Counted from the first letter of the stretch, positions 21,580-35,129 are shown. The stretch is 64,000 nt of DNA from Merluccius polli (GCA_030340625.1 JAOPHQ010001993.1:124001-188000); one strand, 5' to 3'. Made by a program: numbers and translations. Notes: generated by a model from the sequence alone, not told the origin.

Positions 21580-23916
21580 CTACTAGTGGTTACAACCGGG
21601 ACATGTTGAATTACCACCCATCTAGAATGAACCTGATTCAAACCTGAGTTTGTTCGGCAAAGCTTCACGCTAGATGCCGCTATTGTAGAGTCCATTTATG
21701 TGGTTCCGTCTTGACTTGCATGAAATCCATAAATATTATTCCCCATCTGTATGCGCGGTGTTGGATTTGTGTTGGGAGGTCATGCATTAATAACATCATC
21801 TAAATCATGGATTGAAGTAAAGACCCGTGAAAACCGTCTTTAGATCTCAGTTCAAACCTCTCGTGGATTATTATTTTTTTCTTTGTGCATGTCAGGGGCT
21901 GTTACACATACATGTTGAAACGTGACGTCGCTGTGATGGTTCAACTGCTAAAATGACAAGCGTTTACTTCTGTTTTACATCCCAAACTTTGCAAGCGTCC
22001 CTAAATTGTTCCACATTACACCGATTTCTTAATGCATTAATTCCACCAGAAACTCGGCAACGGAAATTTCCTGCTTGTTTATTAACACTGGCCTTTTACC
22101 TTTTAACCATATAATAACTTCCATGTATATGTCAAATATGAATCTTTAGTCATTTTATTAGTATTACATGTAATACTAATATAATGAATACATGAATGAA
22201 TGAATGAATGAATATATGAATGAATACATTAACACAGAACCCTTAATATAAACAATCAGAAATACAAACCCATTTTTTATAAATAACATGTCTGTGTCAC
22301 TGGAAAAGCAACACTTTCACCAAATACTCAAATCTAATTGACGGCAGGGAACATGGTTACAGCACACTAGTAGCACTAGTTTTACTAGCATCATCTGCCA
22401 CAATTCCACCCAATCATATGGAGCATTCACCAACAAAGTGTTCCAACTGAAGTCATCTTGGGTGTGTGGTCCCTTTAAGCCTCACTCTTCTTGTTTGGTG
22501 ACTTGCGTAGCTTTTTGAGATACAAGTATTGCATCAGTGTAAAATAATCTGTGGCCTGGTGTGTGTGCACCTTAGCACATGGAAAACGATGTTGACTGAA
22601 ATTATTTGGTGATTACCTGCATCATTCATGTGTACAAAAAGGTCAGATAATTGCAATCAAAAGTCTCTCCCAGAATCCAAAGGTCTTTCTGCCAAAGCAA
22701 CGGGGAGCCATTATCCTCGGCACAGCCTTTGAGTGCCTGACAACTGACATTAATTACACCACTTAGGCTCCTTTTAATTATGCCCAATTATGGGGCATAT
22801 GTAATAATGGTTCCCCGTACGCCAGAGATGGAGATGATAGTTAGATTGATAGTTGGGTAGACTGGCGAAACATGTTTTCCTTCCTTGGTCCAAAATTAAC
22901 ACAGCAATTACGGCGTTTTTATAGCTCGCAAAAGCACGGCTAACTTTGACATTTTTAGCACTGATCGGGAGCTAAAGACAAGGACCAAGAATTCAGAAAA
23001 ACACCCGACATAAATTAAGAGAGGAATCTACACTTGGGTATGCAATGCTTCGGAGACATTAAGACACGTCTGGGTATCTAAAACCATTGGAATTTATTAT
23101 CGGGAATTTATGTTCGCACCGCGACGGGGGGGATATTTGATGGATTCGTGGCCCTCATTACCGAGCCATTCACACTCCAGGATAGATATTCCTTTCTACT
23201 CATAACAATGCGTGAGGGACCGCATAAACAAAACAAACCGATGGGAGAGCAGGGTTTCCCGCCACACCCGCTCGCATGAGACTATTGCCGATATATCCTT
23301 TAAGAATACACAAGGTTAACAAAGCTGGACGTGAAAAAAACTGAGAGGTAATCACACTCGGGTGACCATGAATCACACGTCTATACTCACATGGTCTCAT
23401 AGGTGGCTTGGTCTCAAGTTTCAGGGCAATAAACATTTTCACACAGGGACTTGGCAGAGTAAAACAACTGTTTTGGGGGGACGTTATTTAAGGACACACA
23501 GAGGCACCCATCGGAAAGGGTCTCTTGAAAGCACAGTGGAAGATGGATGCAAGAAGTTGCCATTCCAATGTTTGGTTTTCTTTTCAATAAAGATTTGGGC
23601 CAAACATGGAGAAAACACAATGTGACACTGGAAAAAAAAAGCGAATGACGAACAGTGTTTTCCCTTTGGTGGGATGGTGCTTGTAAACCTTGGATCCAAT
23701 ACCCTGGAACATGACTTAAGCGTCACCTCAAATGACTCCGCAAACCACAATTTCTTTAAAATGGCATATATGTATGCACCCAAGTCATTAAATATATGCC
23801 GTGAAAGGAAAAAATCTGAAATAATAATTATTAATGGTTATTGAGTGACTAATGTTGCTTTCAAATTTTTACTGCAGCATTTATTTTCAGATGTGTTCAT
23901 GAATAAGATTAAAAAC

Positions 23917-23957
<41 letters not shown>

Positions 23958-24900
23958 TACTGTATCCCTACTGTACTGTACTGTACTGTACTGTATTTAT
24001 ACTGTGTATTATATGTGTGTATCATTTATATGCTCTTGTACAGGCAGTATGTTTTTTTTTATGGAAAAAGAAAGACACGATTCTTCTTTGCACATTTCAA
24101 TTTGGAATGAACATAAATCTTAAAAAATGGTATCAAAATAATTCTAAATTAAAATTGTGACAAGTCAAGTGTAATTGTTATTGTTTAAAGCCCTTCGTAA
24201 CAATTACAGTCTGGGAAGACAATCACAGACTCCCCTTTCTGGTTACCTCTCATAATAAATGTTACAAAGAAAAAACCTTGAGAAGGAACACAACATAATA
24301 GACTTCACTCCTTTTAGGGGTGTCTAGGTGCTGGGTGTACAGACATGACGTAATAGCAAAATAACAAGCAGTTCAGAATAGTCAAAAATCCATTCCAAAC
24401 ATAAAAGGCTGTCTTTTTGGCAGATTTTGTTTGAGCAAGAAAAAATTGCTCGAACAAGCTCGGAAAATAGTCTTCCATCTCATGTGGCCCTAAAGCCAAA
24501 ACAATGAGGAAGATTAAAAAAAACAGAGCTGAGTAAGCAAGGACAACACCAGTCACAAGAAGCTGAAAGCCTCACTGGGTAAAGCCATCATGAGCACACT
24601 ACAATAAGGATTACAGGATACGTACAATAGTGTTCATTTATTTTTGTTGTACCCATGTGTTATTGTCGCTGTCACTCAGAGACTGCCGTTGCTATTTTAT
24701 ATTGTATCCATCACCAGCATCTAGTGGAGACCCAGCGGCGTGTTGTCTCCTCATTCATTTTTAATGGATTGTCTTAGGTGTGGGGTGCGACGAGAGCAAA
24801 TCAAGGGGACATTTAACACTGAAGGAATTGAGGGAGGTGGGGTGCCAAGGGAGGTGGAGGTGGAGGTAGGTGGTGCTGGTTGTTATTGAGCCGATAAACC
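21576..24900. other. Single-copy AT-rich stretch
   Basis: Contains ATGA units (22191-22227) and CA followed by ACTGT units (23925-23995). The 22690-22870 interval is dense in homeodomain-type TAATTA/CAATTA cores and is listed separately in the findings. A hydrophobic 80-codon minus frame at 24314-24556 reflects T-rich codons and has no family match I know. Confidence 0.5.
23925..23995. repeat. (CA)n and (ACTGT)n microsatellites
   Basis: CA tract to 23953, then about five ACTGT units at 23970-23995. Confidence 0.95.
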
Positions 24901-26877
24901 ATCGTAATGAAACAGCTCCGATCCGACTCCAATCTCAATGGGCTACACGGAACTGTTTGTCTTTTCTCACAGCAGCTCCAGTGGCCCTGTGTTGTGGGAG
25001 GCTATACGTGTCAGAATAAAATGTCCAAAAAAGGGTTTAAAAACGACAAAAAAAACAAACAAGTGAAACCTGGGGTGTTAGGTTTGTGCAAATCCCCCCC
25101 CCCCCCTTTGTATTCAATAAAAGAATAATAAAAAAGTGTCTACAGGTGGCCTGAAATTAACCTAAGTTCCGAGCGAAATGAAACACCTACCGAATATCGC
25201 TCATGAGCTCACGGGCGACGACGGCTTGATGGAGAGAGTGTCAAACTATAGCGGCTTCGTGGCAACCGGGGGCCCCAGCGCTGGCAGGACAAGGTGTGTG
25301 GTGGGTGGCTGAGGGGGATGAGGGGGATGGGGGTGGCGTGCGGTGGACTGGTTGGGGTTGAGCTTGCCGCATGCCATCATTCATTCCCACACATCAGGAG
25401 TTCCATACAGGACTGGCTGCAGCGGTTACGGTTCTCACAGACAGACGCGGTTACTATACAAACAATATGATTGCACTGACATCATGGCACTTATATGGGG
25501 AGGAGGAGGGGTGGGGGCGAGAGAGGGCCCGACCACAGTGTCCCCCGGACTTGGCCCGGGGACGGGGCCACTGGACGCGCTGACGTAATGGGAGAAGGGC
25601 TATGGAAGGCCATGCGGCCAACCTCAAGCTCAGGGGCCCCGGCGCTGGCGGGAGGGGAAACGGGTTCCAATGGCGATCGGCGACTAACCACCGTGTCATT
25701 CGTTTTCTACAGGCCGCCGAGAGAGTTTTGTTTGGAACCGGGTCAGGCCCCGACATCTGCGCCGACTGTTCTTACGAACGTCACCACAATTTGTGATATA
25801 ATGGGAAAAAGAAATGTGTCAGACGATGTTTACTTACCCCCCTCGCCGGCACCACCACCTACAACACACAGACACACCCCTATAAGTATACACTTGCACT
25901 GATTATAATTGTTACAGTTTTGGCTGAGGGCTCGGTTTGATTGCTTAAATTTGTTTGGTGTGACACACTTTATTACAGCCAGTACACAGCTATTCACTTG
26001 TGCATTACATGAAATAACCATGGCCGGAAAAAGAAAGTTGCAATGAGCTGTATAATTAAGGTCCTCCAAATAAAACGGTTCTCAGACTATGATATAGTAA
26101 TTACACACAGCATAGCATTTTAGAACTTGAGGAAAATGCATTTAGCGGCAGGATATCATTTAGAGAGTGCCGGAAATAATGATGTCCTCCAACTCTTAGG
26201 TCACACTGAAATGATTTGCCCCACTATTGCTATGGTTTGAACCTTTTTGATTCAATTCTGTCGTCCTTGCGAGGATAAAAAAAAAAAAAAATGAGGTGAA
26301 ATAACCAAATCTTCCTCCTTAACCATTTCGGTAGCAACAGTGAGGTTCACAGAAGGAAAAAAACTTGGATTTGTCCTCTGAACAGGGTCAGAGAAGTTGA
26401 ACTCGCACTCCGTGACGTCTATGCCATGACAATTATGCAGCGCAGTACAACCCTGCAGCTCACAGGTCTATATAATATATTAACAAAGAACTGTGCTTCA
26501 AACTTACATCAATTAGGCAAAAATAATGAGGCAGATTTGACTAGCACCATCCATTGTAAGCCATTAACCAACTGTAACAAGACAGACTTGGCTCAACCAC
26601 ATCCACAATCAACTGACTTTGGCTTTAGTTTAAAATAATATGAAGGTGGTTGACCCTGTTGGACGGAATGGAGACGGCCGCGATAACGATGAGAATATGA
26701 AAGACAAAGGGCTTCCAGTCAAATCACCTCACTTGGTGAGGAGGAGGAAGTCTGCCCATGCATTATGGAGTGTAGGTTTAAGGTTCAGGGGATTTGTAAG
26801 GGAGGATGTACTGGTCATTTGTAGGAAGCATAGCAGTAATTATTTGGACATGCTGGGCAGGATAGTGGAGTGGGGGC
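24901..26877. other. Higher-GC stretch, no gene established
   Basis: GC rises at 25200-25760. GGGGCCCCAGCGCTGGC (25269) recurs as GGGGCCCCGGCGCTGGC (25627), a diverged 17-bp near-palindrome. A possible splice acceptor and short frame lie at 25702-25796, listed separately. A C11 run is at 25095-25106. Confidence 0.45.
25713..25796 (+). other. Weak candidate terminal exon fragment
   Basis: TTCGTTTTCTACAG is a good pyrimidine tract plus AG acceptor. Downstream an open frame of 27 codons (AAERVLFGTGSGPDICADCS then YERHHNL) ends at TGA. The CxxC and HH residues are suggestive but far too short for a domain call. A possible poly(A) signal, AAATAAAAC, is near 26067. I recognise no family, and it may be a chance acceptor in a noncoding region. 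Confidence 0.12.
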
Positions 26878-27050
26878 AGCTCGGGTGACTCCCAGCCAAT
26901 ATACTAGATTTGATCCCACATTGTCCCTAGACGAATGGTCAGCATCCATTAACAATAATGCCCTACCACCCATCCTTAATAACATGTATCTGATCATCTG
27001 ATTTCACTGTGCATCCCTTAGATAAGTGTTTGCTAAATTACTTAATAGTA
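26878..27050 (+). mobile_element. Possible decayed tRNA-SINE
   Basis: CAGCTCGGGTGACTCCCAGC ... TTTGATCCCACATTGTCC loosely recalls a head with box B. CTTAGATAAGTGTTTGCTAAAT resembles the common SINE tail GGATAAGTGTCTGCTAAATG. Diverged; low certainty. Confidence 0.35.
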
Positions 27051-29821
27051 ATTAGTATGAGTTGTAACTATTACTCTCAAAACTCAAACATATAAATGTA
27101 AGTAGTACAAAAGAATATCTATGTTGCCAGATTGCTGAACACATTGCATTACACTTCAAATGCCCCCAAAAAGTATAATCATATATAAAATAATAATAAT
27201 AATAATAATAATATTGAGATTCATAAACAAAAGTTAAGTAAAAACCATTATGGCAGAGTGAGCATCCAGTTCAACTGAAATGGGACGTCACACCGCCTTT
27301 TAAACAAACAAACATGAATCACAAAATTGAGGTATAATGATTTCAATTTCCAGAGTTCACGGCAAACGTTAGTCCACCTGCTGTGAAATGACAATCATCT
27401 CCACAGAGTGATAAACTCAGCAATGTACACCTTTATGGGGCCTATGTAATAAGATATAAACATTATTTGGATGGAAGTTGCATGAGATAAACGGTAATGT
27501 AGCATTATCGCATCGTTACCTTTGAGCAATGAATGTTTCCGAGCCATCGCATCCCACTGGTTTGTTTATGAGCAGACAAGTTTCAAAAGGAAAATATGTT
27601 TTGCCAAAAGACCATATGTCGGAGTCATGAATGAAACTATGATCTGGATGACCTTTTTTCCCGTTCAGATATGATGAGAAATATCCAGTAATAACAACAG
27701 CATTGAACAGACATCTTGCAAAACGACATTTAATAAAGCGGTGTTGCATGCGTCGGGGTGGAAGCTAGGCCTTGGTTCCTGAGAAATCTACAAAACGCTA
27801 CTAAATTAAGTACTCCTCACAACGCTACAGTAGGAGACCTTTGGACGAGAAGCAACTTCCTCCCAAATGGGGGAAAGCCCATACGAGAAATACATACATA
27901 CAAGAAAGAAGCAACAAGCAACACTTGTGGGGTCATGTTTCATCATCATGAACCCTAACCTCCGCTGTCCAACGCCGTATCTACCGAGGCGAGAATGATG
28001 CCATTCATTCTGCGGTGAAGGCAGACACCCCCCAAAAAAACCCACAACAAACAGTCAAGCATGACACGAGCCACTGCATATGAATACGAATGGGGCCAAG
28101 CTGTTGCTCATCCAGCTTCCTGCCTCTCTCTGAAAACAGGAACAATGTCTACACTGACTGCACATCCTTTTGAAACCGGTAGGCCTCGCTTGAGTCCTAA
28201 TTAAGGTGTATGTTAGTCTTCCTGCCAATGTGTAAGCCTTCCCTAATATGTCCACAATCGAGTCTTCACAGGCACAAGTGTGTTTTAATTGGGACCGTGC
28301 CAACTGTGGACTTTCTAAATGTGACAGGTGGCAATAGCCCCTTAAAAATAATACATTAATGTATTTTCTTTTTTTGGCTACGCTTAAGATGTTGCATTAT
28401 ACATAATTGGAAGAGGGATACATCCGTGTTGTCAAAATGTACATGCTGAGAAAGCAGTCAAATTAATTATTTGCCAAGCAATATTTGTTGTGCATGAGGG
28501 GGGGGGGGGGGGGGGTAGCAAACAACAGCTGCAGCTCAGCGAAGAGCCTCCTAGAATGAGTAGCGGCGTAAACGCACGCACAATGAGAGCCTCAAACCGA
28601 TTAATGTATGAATGTACTGCGTCAAACTAATTGTTTCATAGACACACACACACACACACACGTGAGTATTATTATTTTTGCCTCTCATTGGTGTGTCATT
28701 AGACCAGTGCTTTCATCGTTAAATCCGGAACCATAGCATCGTTTTTGACTGCAGCCTTCACTTTTGTTGAACACTTTATTTTTTAACATAGAGCATTGAA
28801 AGAATAAAATACAACAAAAACATCCATCCATGGTTCGTAGACAGCGCTTTTACTTTTTAAATAACCAAAAAGTTATCATTATGATTATCTTATATTTGTA
28901 ATTACATTAAAACAAAAGTGATGCTGAAATGAAAGAAGTGGAGAAAAAGAGAAAAAAACTAAATAAAGTGCACGTTGAGGCAATGGTGATTTGAACATGT
29001 TTTAAATAAATCCACATGGTAAATAAATCTGTTCACATAGTATAAAGCAGTGTGCTTTTCAACCCATATATCCACGTCATGCCAGGTCGACCTCTGTCCT
29101 TTCTACTGAAACTCTAATGTGTAAAACGAGAGCCCGCACGTCTGACCACATTTCGAAGTCAAGTAAAGTGAAGACATCTCCACCATGAAATAAAAAATAT
29201 ATAGATTTTTCACAACACTTGAGGTCCTTTCTCCTCGGTAATTACATAGACTTCCTCTTAAGCACAAAGCTCACATCAACTAAACAAAATAAGACCAATA
29301 CTTCCAAGTTAAGCGTTGATTTGGGTCGATGATTCACGTTAAATCCACAAAGGCTCCATTCCTCTGTACATGTTGGCTAGCTTAATCACTGTTTTTGTAT
29401 AGCGCGTGTGTACCTTTATGGCTAATTTGCATCGCGGCTGCCACCGCCGCGGGATTTGGAGCATCTGCCTAAGGGGTGTGTTAATTATGTCTAATTTCAT
29501 AGTCCCCATTTTTTTCCAAGAGGGACCCAATTTGGTGTCTGCTCCCCCCTTAGCTTCCCTAACCTGCCATTTACTACTCATTTCTGCAAAGTAAACAGCC
29601 TGAACAATATATAATCAGAGACGGGAATGATGGAGAGAGCAAGGCAGATGTGGCCCTGCATTGCAGATATCGGCTGCCTCTGCTTTTTCGAATCAATCGG
29701 CAATTAGCGCTATTTCACCGCAGCTGTTGTGGACCGATTTATTTCACTGGAGTGTTCCTTCTTTTTTTTCTTGGCACCCCAAGCGTAATTGCAGAACCCT
29801 CCAAGGCCTTGCTGAACGAAT

Positions 29822-29938
29822 GAGAGGGAGAGAGAGAGAGAGAGGGAGATAGAGAGAGAAGGGGGGGGGGGGGGGGGGGGGGGGGAGAGGGCAGAGAGCA
29901 GAGAGCGAGAGAGAGAGGCTGGAGGGGGGGAGAAGAGA
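29822..29938. repeat. (GA)n with a G25 run
   Basis: GA tract interrupted by about 25 G, then GA again. Potential G-quadruplex on the plus strand. Confidence 0.95.
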
Positions 29939-30439
29939 GAGGGACATGGGTAAAAGCGAGAGAATGAAGGAGTGTAATTCAATGACTTGACGTTCAGCAG
30001 TACGAGTGTGCCCTTGCACAGAATTTATTGCCACAGTTAGAAGCTTCTGCGAGTACCTCGATGAGTAGTTTAGTACTTATTTTCTTGTTGTCCTCCTAGT
30101 GGCCGAAAGTTGTGTTGCACCAACGCAGAGCGAGATGACGCCCATTGGCAAGTATTTACCACAATATATTCACAGCCATGGGACTCCAACACACCTAACA
30201 GCGGGGGGTGGAATTATGGGTAGAAGGTTTTCCCCATCACTTTCATTCACAGGAAGTCTCAACGCTCTACAAAGACCATACGTCTTATTGTGCATGTGGT
30301 ATAATCACAACTCATTAGGGATGGCTGATGAAAGCCCTTCCATCCGTCATATTCCCTGAAAATACAATACACACTGTAATGTTTATAGCAAGGGTTTCCT
30401 TGGAAACGGTCACTATGACATGGTAGAACAAAGTTACCA

Positions 30440-30441
<2 letters not shown>

Positions 30442-30496
<55 letters not shown>

Positions 30497-30642
30497 CAGA
30501 CGGACAGAGAGAGACAGAGCAGCTGAGAGGGAAGAAGAGAGTCTAGCGTGGGTCATAACTGTGTGTGTGTAAGTGTTTGTGTGTGTGAGAGAGAGAGAGT
30601 CTGGTGTGTGTGTCTGTCTGGTGTGTGTGTGTGCGCGTGTGT
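30442..30642. repeat. Compound (GA)n/(GACA)n/(GT)n microsatellite cluster
   Basis: GA 30442-30480, GACA/CAGA to 30532, GT and GA tracts 30561-30642. Confidence 0.93.
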
Positions 30643-31408
30643 TATGGTATCATTTACAGACATTCTGAATACACAAACACATACTAAAGCGTGCTTATGT
30701 CAAGTGCGGTCGTGACGCCATGTTTTGTGGTTTGCTTACAAATTACATTGTATCAGTGGATTTGAAAGCTTCCTCCTCCCACTCCCCTCCCTGTGCACAG
30801 AGCAGAACTACAGCCATCACCTTCTATTCTAAACAGCCTTACCGCGCCCAGTGTTCGCTGAGCAAATCCTGGGGGTTTCATCTGTACAAAACACACTGAT
30901 GTCATGCAAACCAATCTGCCAACCATAAGCATATGCCATTAGGCTGGGACCTAATACGAACCAGATACACACATACCCTTGGCCAACTCTACTCAGTGCT
31001 GTTGAATTGAGACATATTAGCATAATCCAAGAGAGAGAGAGAAAAATAGGTGACACTGGGAACTTTTTGGTGTTTCTTTTATGCATAGGCGATCCAAAGC
31101 AAATGGGAGCATTTGTTTGTACTAATTACATGAACTGCTGATTTAGATGATTACATTATCTTTAAAGTGCACATCGTGTTACAATTACATCCCCCCCCCA
31201 CACACACACTCCCCCCACCTGTTTTAGATAAGAGACTTTTATTTGGAAAACACACATCTATTTGGGTCATTGCAAATTCTCCTCCCAATCTATACAGGGA
31301 GATGTGCAGGAAATTAAAGCTAAATCCAAGGGACTTACTGAAGATACCACAACCTGAATCCCCGCAGCTAGCATTAGCAAAGAGGATATGTGCTAAATGA
31401 AAGCATGG

Positions 31409-31433
31409 GGGGGGGGGGGGGGGGGGGGGGGGG
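31409..31433. repeat. Poly-G tract
   Basis: About 25 consecutive G. Length in the assembly is unreliable for such runs. Confidence 0.9.
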
Positions 31434-32004
31434 AAACACACGTCTGCTGCTCAGAGCGGTTCAGGAGGCAGACAGTCGCAGACATTTAGCCGAGACAGAG
31501 GCATGAGTTTGTGTGAAAATAATGAGACCTTTTGGATTATCCATCACACATGTTCACCCCATGTTGATGCAGAGATGTTGTTCTGATAATAGCCCTTGTA
31601 GCAATTGACAGCAGCTGTTAAAGTGCACGCGCATGCACGCACACACACATACAAACACACACGCACACACACACAACCTGTATATTTGACATGTAGTCTG
31701 CATACATGCGTCGCTAAACAACAGTCTGCAGCCTTCACATGCATGGGTAATTTAGTGCTTTGACTTTTTAATGGGGTAGTGAACCCGTCTTATATGATTG
31801 TCAACATAGTAATCTACGCCATTTTGTCACTGTTACTAAAATAAGACAAAGAAAAAACACGTTCCACTCAGCTCCGAAGGTGGCGTTCTTTTGGTGCCGT
31901 CGACGTGCCTTTTCGGATACACTTTGACGTTACCAGTATGTGTGTGTAGATGTGTGGAGCGCGTCTGGGCAGCGGTTGATGTTCCTATTGATGAACATAT
32001 GTAT

Positions 32005-32106
32005 GTATGTGTGTGTGTGTGCATGTATGCACGTGTGTGTGTGTCTGCGTGTATTACATGTGTGTGTACGTGTGCATGTATGCACATGCGTAAGTGTGTG
32101 TGTGTA
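32005..32106. repeat. (GT)n/(ATGT)n microsatellite
   Basis: Interrupted GT units over about 100 bp. Confidence 0.93.
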
Positions 32107-34601
32107 CTGCCACTGAGACTGATGATTGCAAAAAAAAAGTCTAGCCACTACTCTAGTGCTCCCTCTTCCCTGGCTTCTCCATCTTAAAGTGATCTCAAAA
32201 AACTTAAGCTCTTATCAGCAGCCCCCCCCCCCCCCCCCCACAAAAAAAAAAGAAAATTAACTTTTCACATATAACTCTGATAACGAGCCAGCTGACTGTC
32301 AATACGCTGCTGATTGTATCTGCCGCAGAGCTTAAAAAAAGAACAAAACTCTTCCCCTTAGCTCTCATTTATTTCAACAACTAGAATATTGTCCACGTCT
32401 TGTCAAGTCTTGGATCTACAACCACATTATGAATCATGATAGGGCAACTTGCCTAGGGGTGGCTCTAATATTTAATAAATATGTATCTATATAGATTTAA
32501 ATTCAGTCCATATTATACCAATATGCAGGATGTTACATTTTACCTTAAGCATAAATGTAACTAGAAAGAGGTGAAAGCCTATTACTTCTCGAAAACGAGA
32601 AAGACGAGGAGGAGAAAAAAGGAAGTCCATTGTAGACCAATATGAGATGTGGACTCGGAACGCTCCTCTTGGACGCGTGTGTCGGACATTCCTAACAATC
32701 GAGAGGAAAAAACCCTCATGTCTGGAGAGCAGAGTTGCTTCCTTCTTGCAAAAATCCACTTAAGATGACAGAAATGGCCGCCTGCTAAGATATATGGCCT
32801 CAAATTATGTCCCAGCCATTTCTTCATGGCTGTTGCTGATGGCACTTTAAGGAAGGGAAAAGTGATAGCAGGTTGAGAGAGGGAGCAAAGTGGCTCGGCT
32901 TTATGACCTATTGCCTTGTCTGCCATCTGCAGGGATCAAGTCTTGCTTGTGTGTATAAGCAGAGGGCGGGGAAAATACAAAATAAAAGCTGGATTCCTGC
33001 TCATCAGGTTAAAAGAATGTGCAAGGCGAAAACACTGACATCTATGGCTGACATACAATGCATTCCCAGGTCCTATTTTACTACAGTGATAACACAAAGT
33101 GATATCATTGCAGTTTAATACGAGCATATGTCTTCAACTCACTCACTAGATCAACTTAAAGTATCAGATATTAGTTTCATCCTCATAGGAACAACAGCAC
33201 CACCACAAGGCGTTCCATCTTAGGATCAGCAAGAGGACACACCAACTCCAGCCATGCTCCTAGCTTGCACATCCACAATGTGTTTTTTCCCGCTCAGGAA
33301 AGAGAAAGTAATTTTGTGTAATGTAGGAATATAATACACTGAAGCAAATCAGGAGTGACAAATTGCAAATAAACCACAAAATGCAAAATAACACTGATCA
33401 GAAAATAATGAACTGTACATCAATGTCAGCTGTTTTGTAACAAGGCAAGTATATTGCCTCTAAAATTCAGTCAGGTAAAAATGTATTTTACCAAGCATGG
33501 TAGTAAACACATGCATTCGACATTTTGTTTATCACAGTATACAAATAAAGAGGCGATGCTGTTTAATTCTATCTCTTACAAATTTGAATGTGCCAAGAGG
33601 AACAGGATTTTCTTCATTAAAGACGACAACCAAACCATTGTCCAATCAAATGTTTCCTCAGGAGGCCTTTAAACTGGCACCAACAAACCTTGCTATTTAA
33701 TTGTCCTGTAGTTTATAGCAGTGTTTAAAACGCTCTGAACCCTGTAAAAGTGGAAACTCAGAGGCTGGCTGGGAGTTTTACACTCACATATTGAGTGGGA
33801 CCGTGGTGATGACGTAATCGGGTGACTCTGTTAATTGGAGGGCCTTACCGCTCTATGTTGACTCTAGACATCGCTGAGTCCATCTTGTCAGCTAAATAAT
33901 CAATGGCTTCCCTTCCGGCAGCCCCTGGGCTGTTTTGAGGCAAAGCACGGAGGAAAGGAGGGGAATCATGTTTGCTTTGGAAAGCGGCCACAGCATTTAT
34001 GAGCTAAAGTGTGTAAACAAGGACGGGACAGCTACATCTCTTTACCAACTAGATTCCTGTTTTTATTTATATAATTGCGCAAAAGCACATCCCGCAGGTT
34101 ACAATCGTAGCTGTTGTTATTAGCGTTGTTATGATTATGATTATTATTATGAATAGTCGTGGTTCGTTAATTGAGCCAGAGACCGGGTGGAATCGGAGCT
34201 AACTTGCTGCACTGTGACTGAGCCAATCAACAAGCCAGAGGCGTTTATGCAACACTTATTGAGCGCCAAGGATTGGGCGCGTACCGCAGCAGGCCTGTGT
34301 GAGACACCACATGAGAGATACACTGGTTCCTGATGGAATCTAGCGGTTTATTAAGCAATATTTTGGGTGAAAGCAAAACATTTTTGAAACCTACTGAGCA
34401 TGAGACTGGATATCCGAGACATAGAATATGAATTTCTTTAAAGAGTTTCAACAGATGTTTCTTGACGCTGTAGTTGATTGGTTTGAACGAGCCCCATTTA
34501 ATGCATTGTATCAGAAAAGACTTGGACCTTTGTTGTTGTTGTTTTGGGTGGGAATACAAGCTTCGTCTTGCGGCATTCCAGACCCGGTAAGTAGGATTGA
34601 T

Positions 34602-34621
34602 GGGGGTGCTGCAGCACCCCC
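34602..34621. repeat. Perfect 20-bp palindrome
   Basis: GGGGGTGCTGCAGCACCCCC, self-complementary over its whole length. Downstream TTACATTGTTTTAAATGTAA is also nearly palindromic. It is probably part of a decayed DNA transposon. Confidence 0.9.
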
Positions 34622-34677
34622 TGGAGACATTTTTACATTGTTTTAAATGTAATAAATAAGTTGACATGTATTTATAT

Positions 34678-35129
34678 TAGTGGTGGGCCGTTATCGGCGT
34701 TAACGCGCTGCGATAACGCGAGACTCTTATCGCGCGATAAAAAAAAATACCCCCCCCCCCCCCCCCCCTCGGTTGTAGGTCTGGGCAGTGGCGCCTTAAT
34801 GGACGGGCTTACCTGGGCTTCAGCCCGGGGCCTCGGCCAATCAGGGGCCTCTTAAAAAATATATATTTAAAAAAAGATGATAAACGTCCGTATTCGCGGT
34901 GTCATTACTGCCCCCCCCCCCCCCCCCCGTCAACAATCGCGCAGACTTATTTTAGTCATTATTTAGGTAGCACACGCATATTATAATAATAATAATACAT
35001 TTATTTTTTATTGCGCCTTTCAATGACCCAATGACGACATAATTCAAATGAGCCATTTTAATCTAGATTAATTCCAAGATTACAGTTAGATTAATCTAGA
35101 TTAAAGAAATTAATCTATGCCCACCACTA
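34678..35129. mobile_element. hAT nonautonomous element, copy B
   Basis: Same family as 7095-7861 but in opposite orientation. Left end TAGTGGTGGGCCGTTATCGG; right end in reverse TAGTGGTGGGCATAGATTAA. Perfect 8-bp duplication ATTTATAT at 34670-34677 and 35130-35137. The interior has C19 then TCGGTTGTAGGTCTGGG, a fragment starting CAGTGGCGCCTTAATGGACG that looks like another hAT end, C18 then GTCAACAATCGCGCAG, and a short A/T-rich insertion near 34984-35030 absent from copy A. It lacks the foldback and the telomeric repeat of copy A. Confidence 0.92.

Larger units (their letters stand above)
27051..34600. other. Long single-copy stretch with many microsatellites, no gene recognised
   Basis: Tracts: AAT 27189-27213, G18 28499-28517, CA 28641-28661, GA and G25 29822-29938, GA 30442-30532, GT/GA 30561-30642, G25 31409-31433, CA 31628-31676, GT 32005-32106, C18 32222-32239. 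Candidate noncoding regulatory DNA lies at 29405-29760. A 140-codon minus frame at 34245-34667 crosses a palindrome and has no recognisable domain. Confidence 0.5.

Noticed and set aside
24314..24556. Hydrophobic 80-codon minus frame, looks membrane-like
   Set aside because: Hydrophobicity comes from T-rich codons in AT-rich DNA; no family or splice support.
34245..34667. 140-codon minus-strand frame
   Set aside because: Crosses a 20-bp palindrome next to a hAT; amino-acid composition is random-like and nothing is recognisable.
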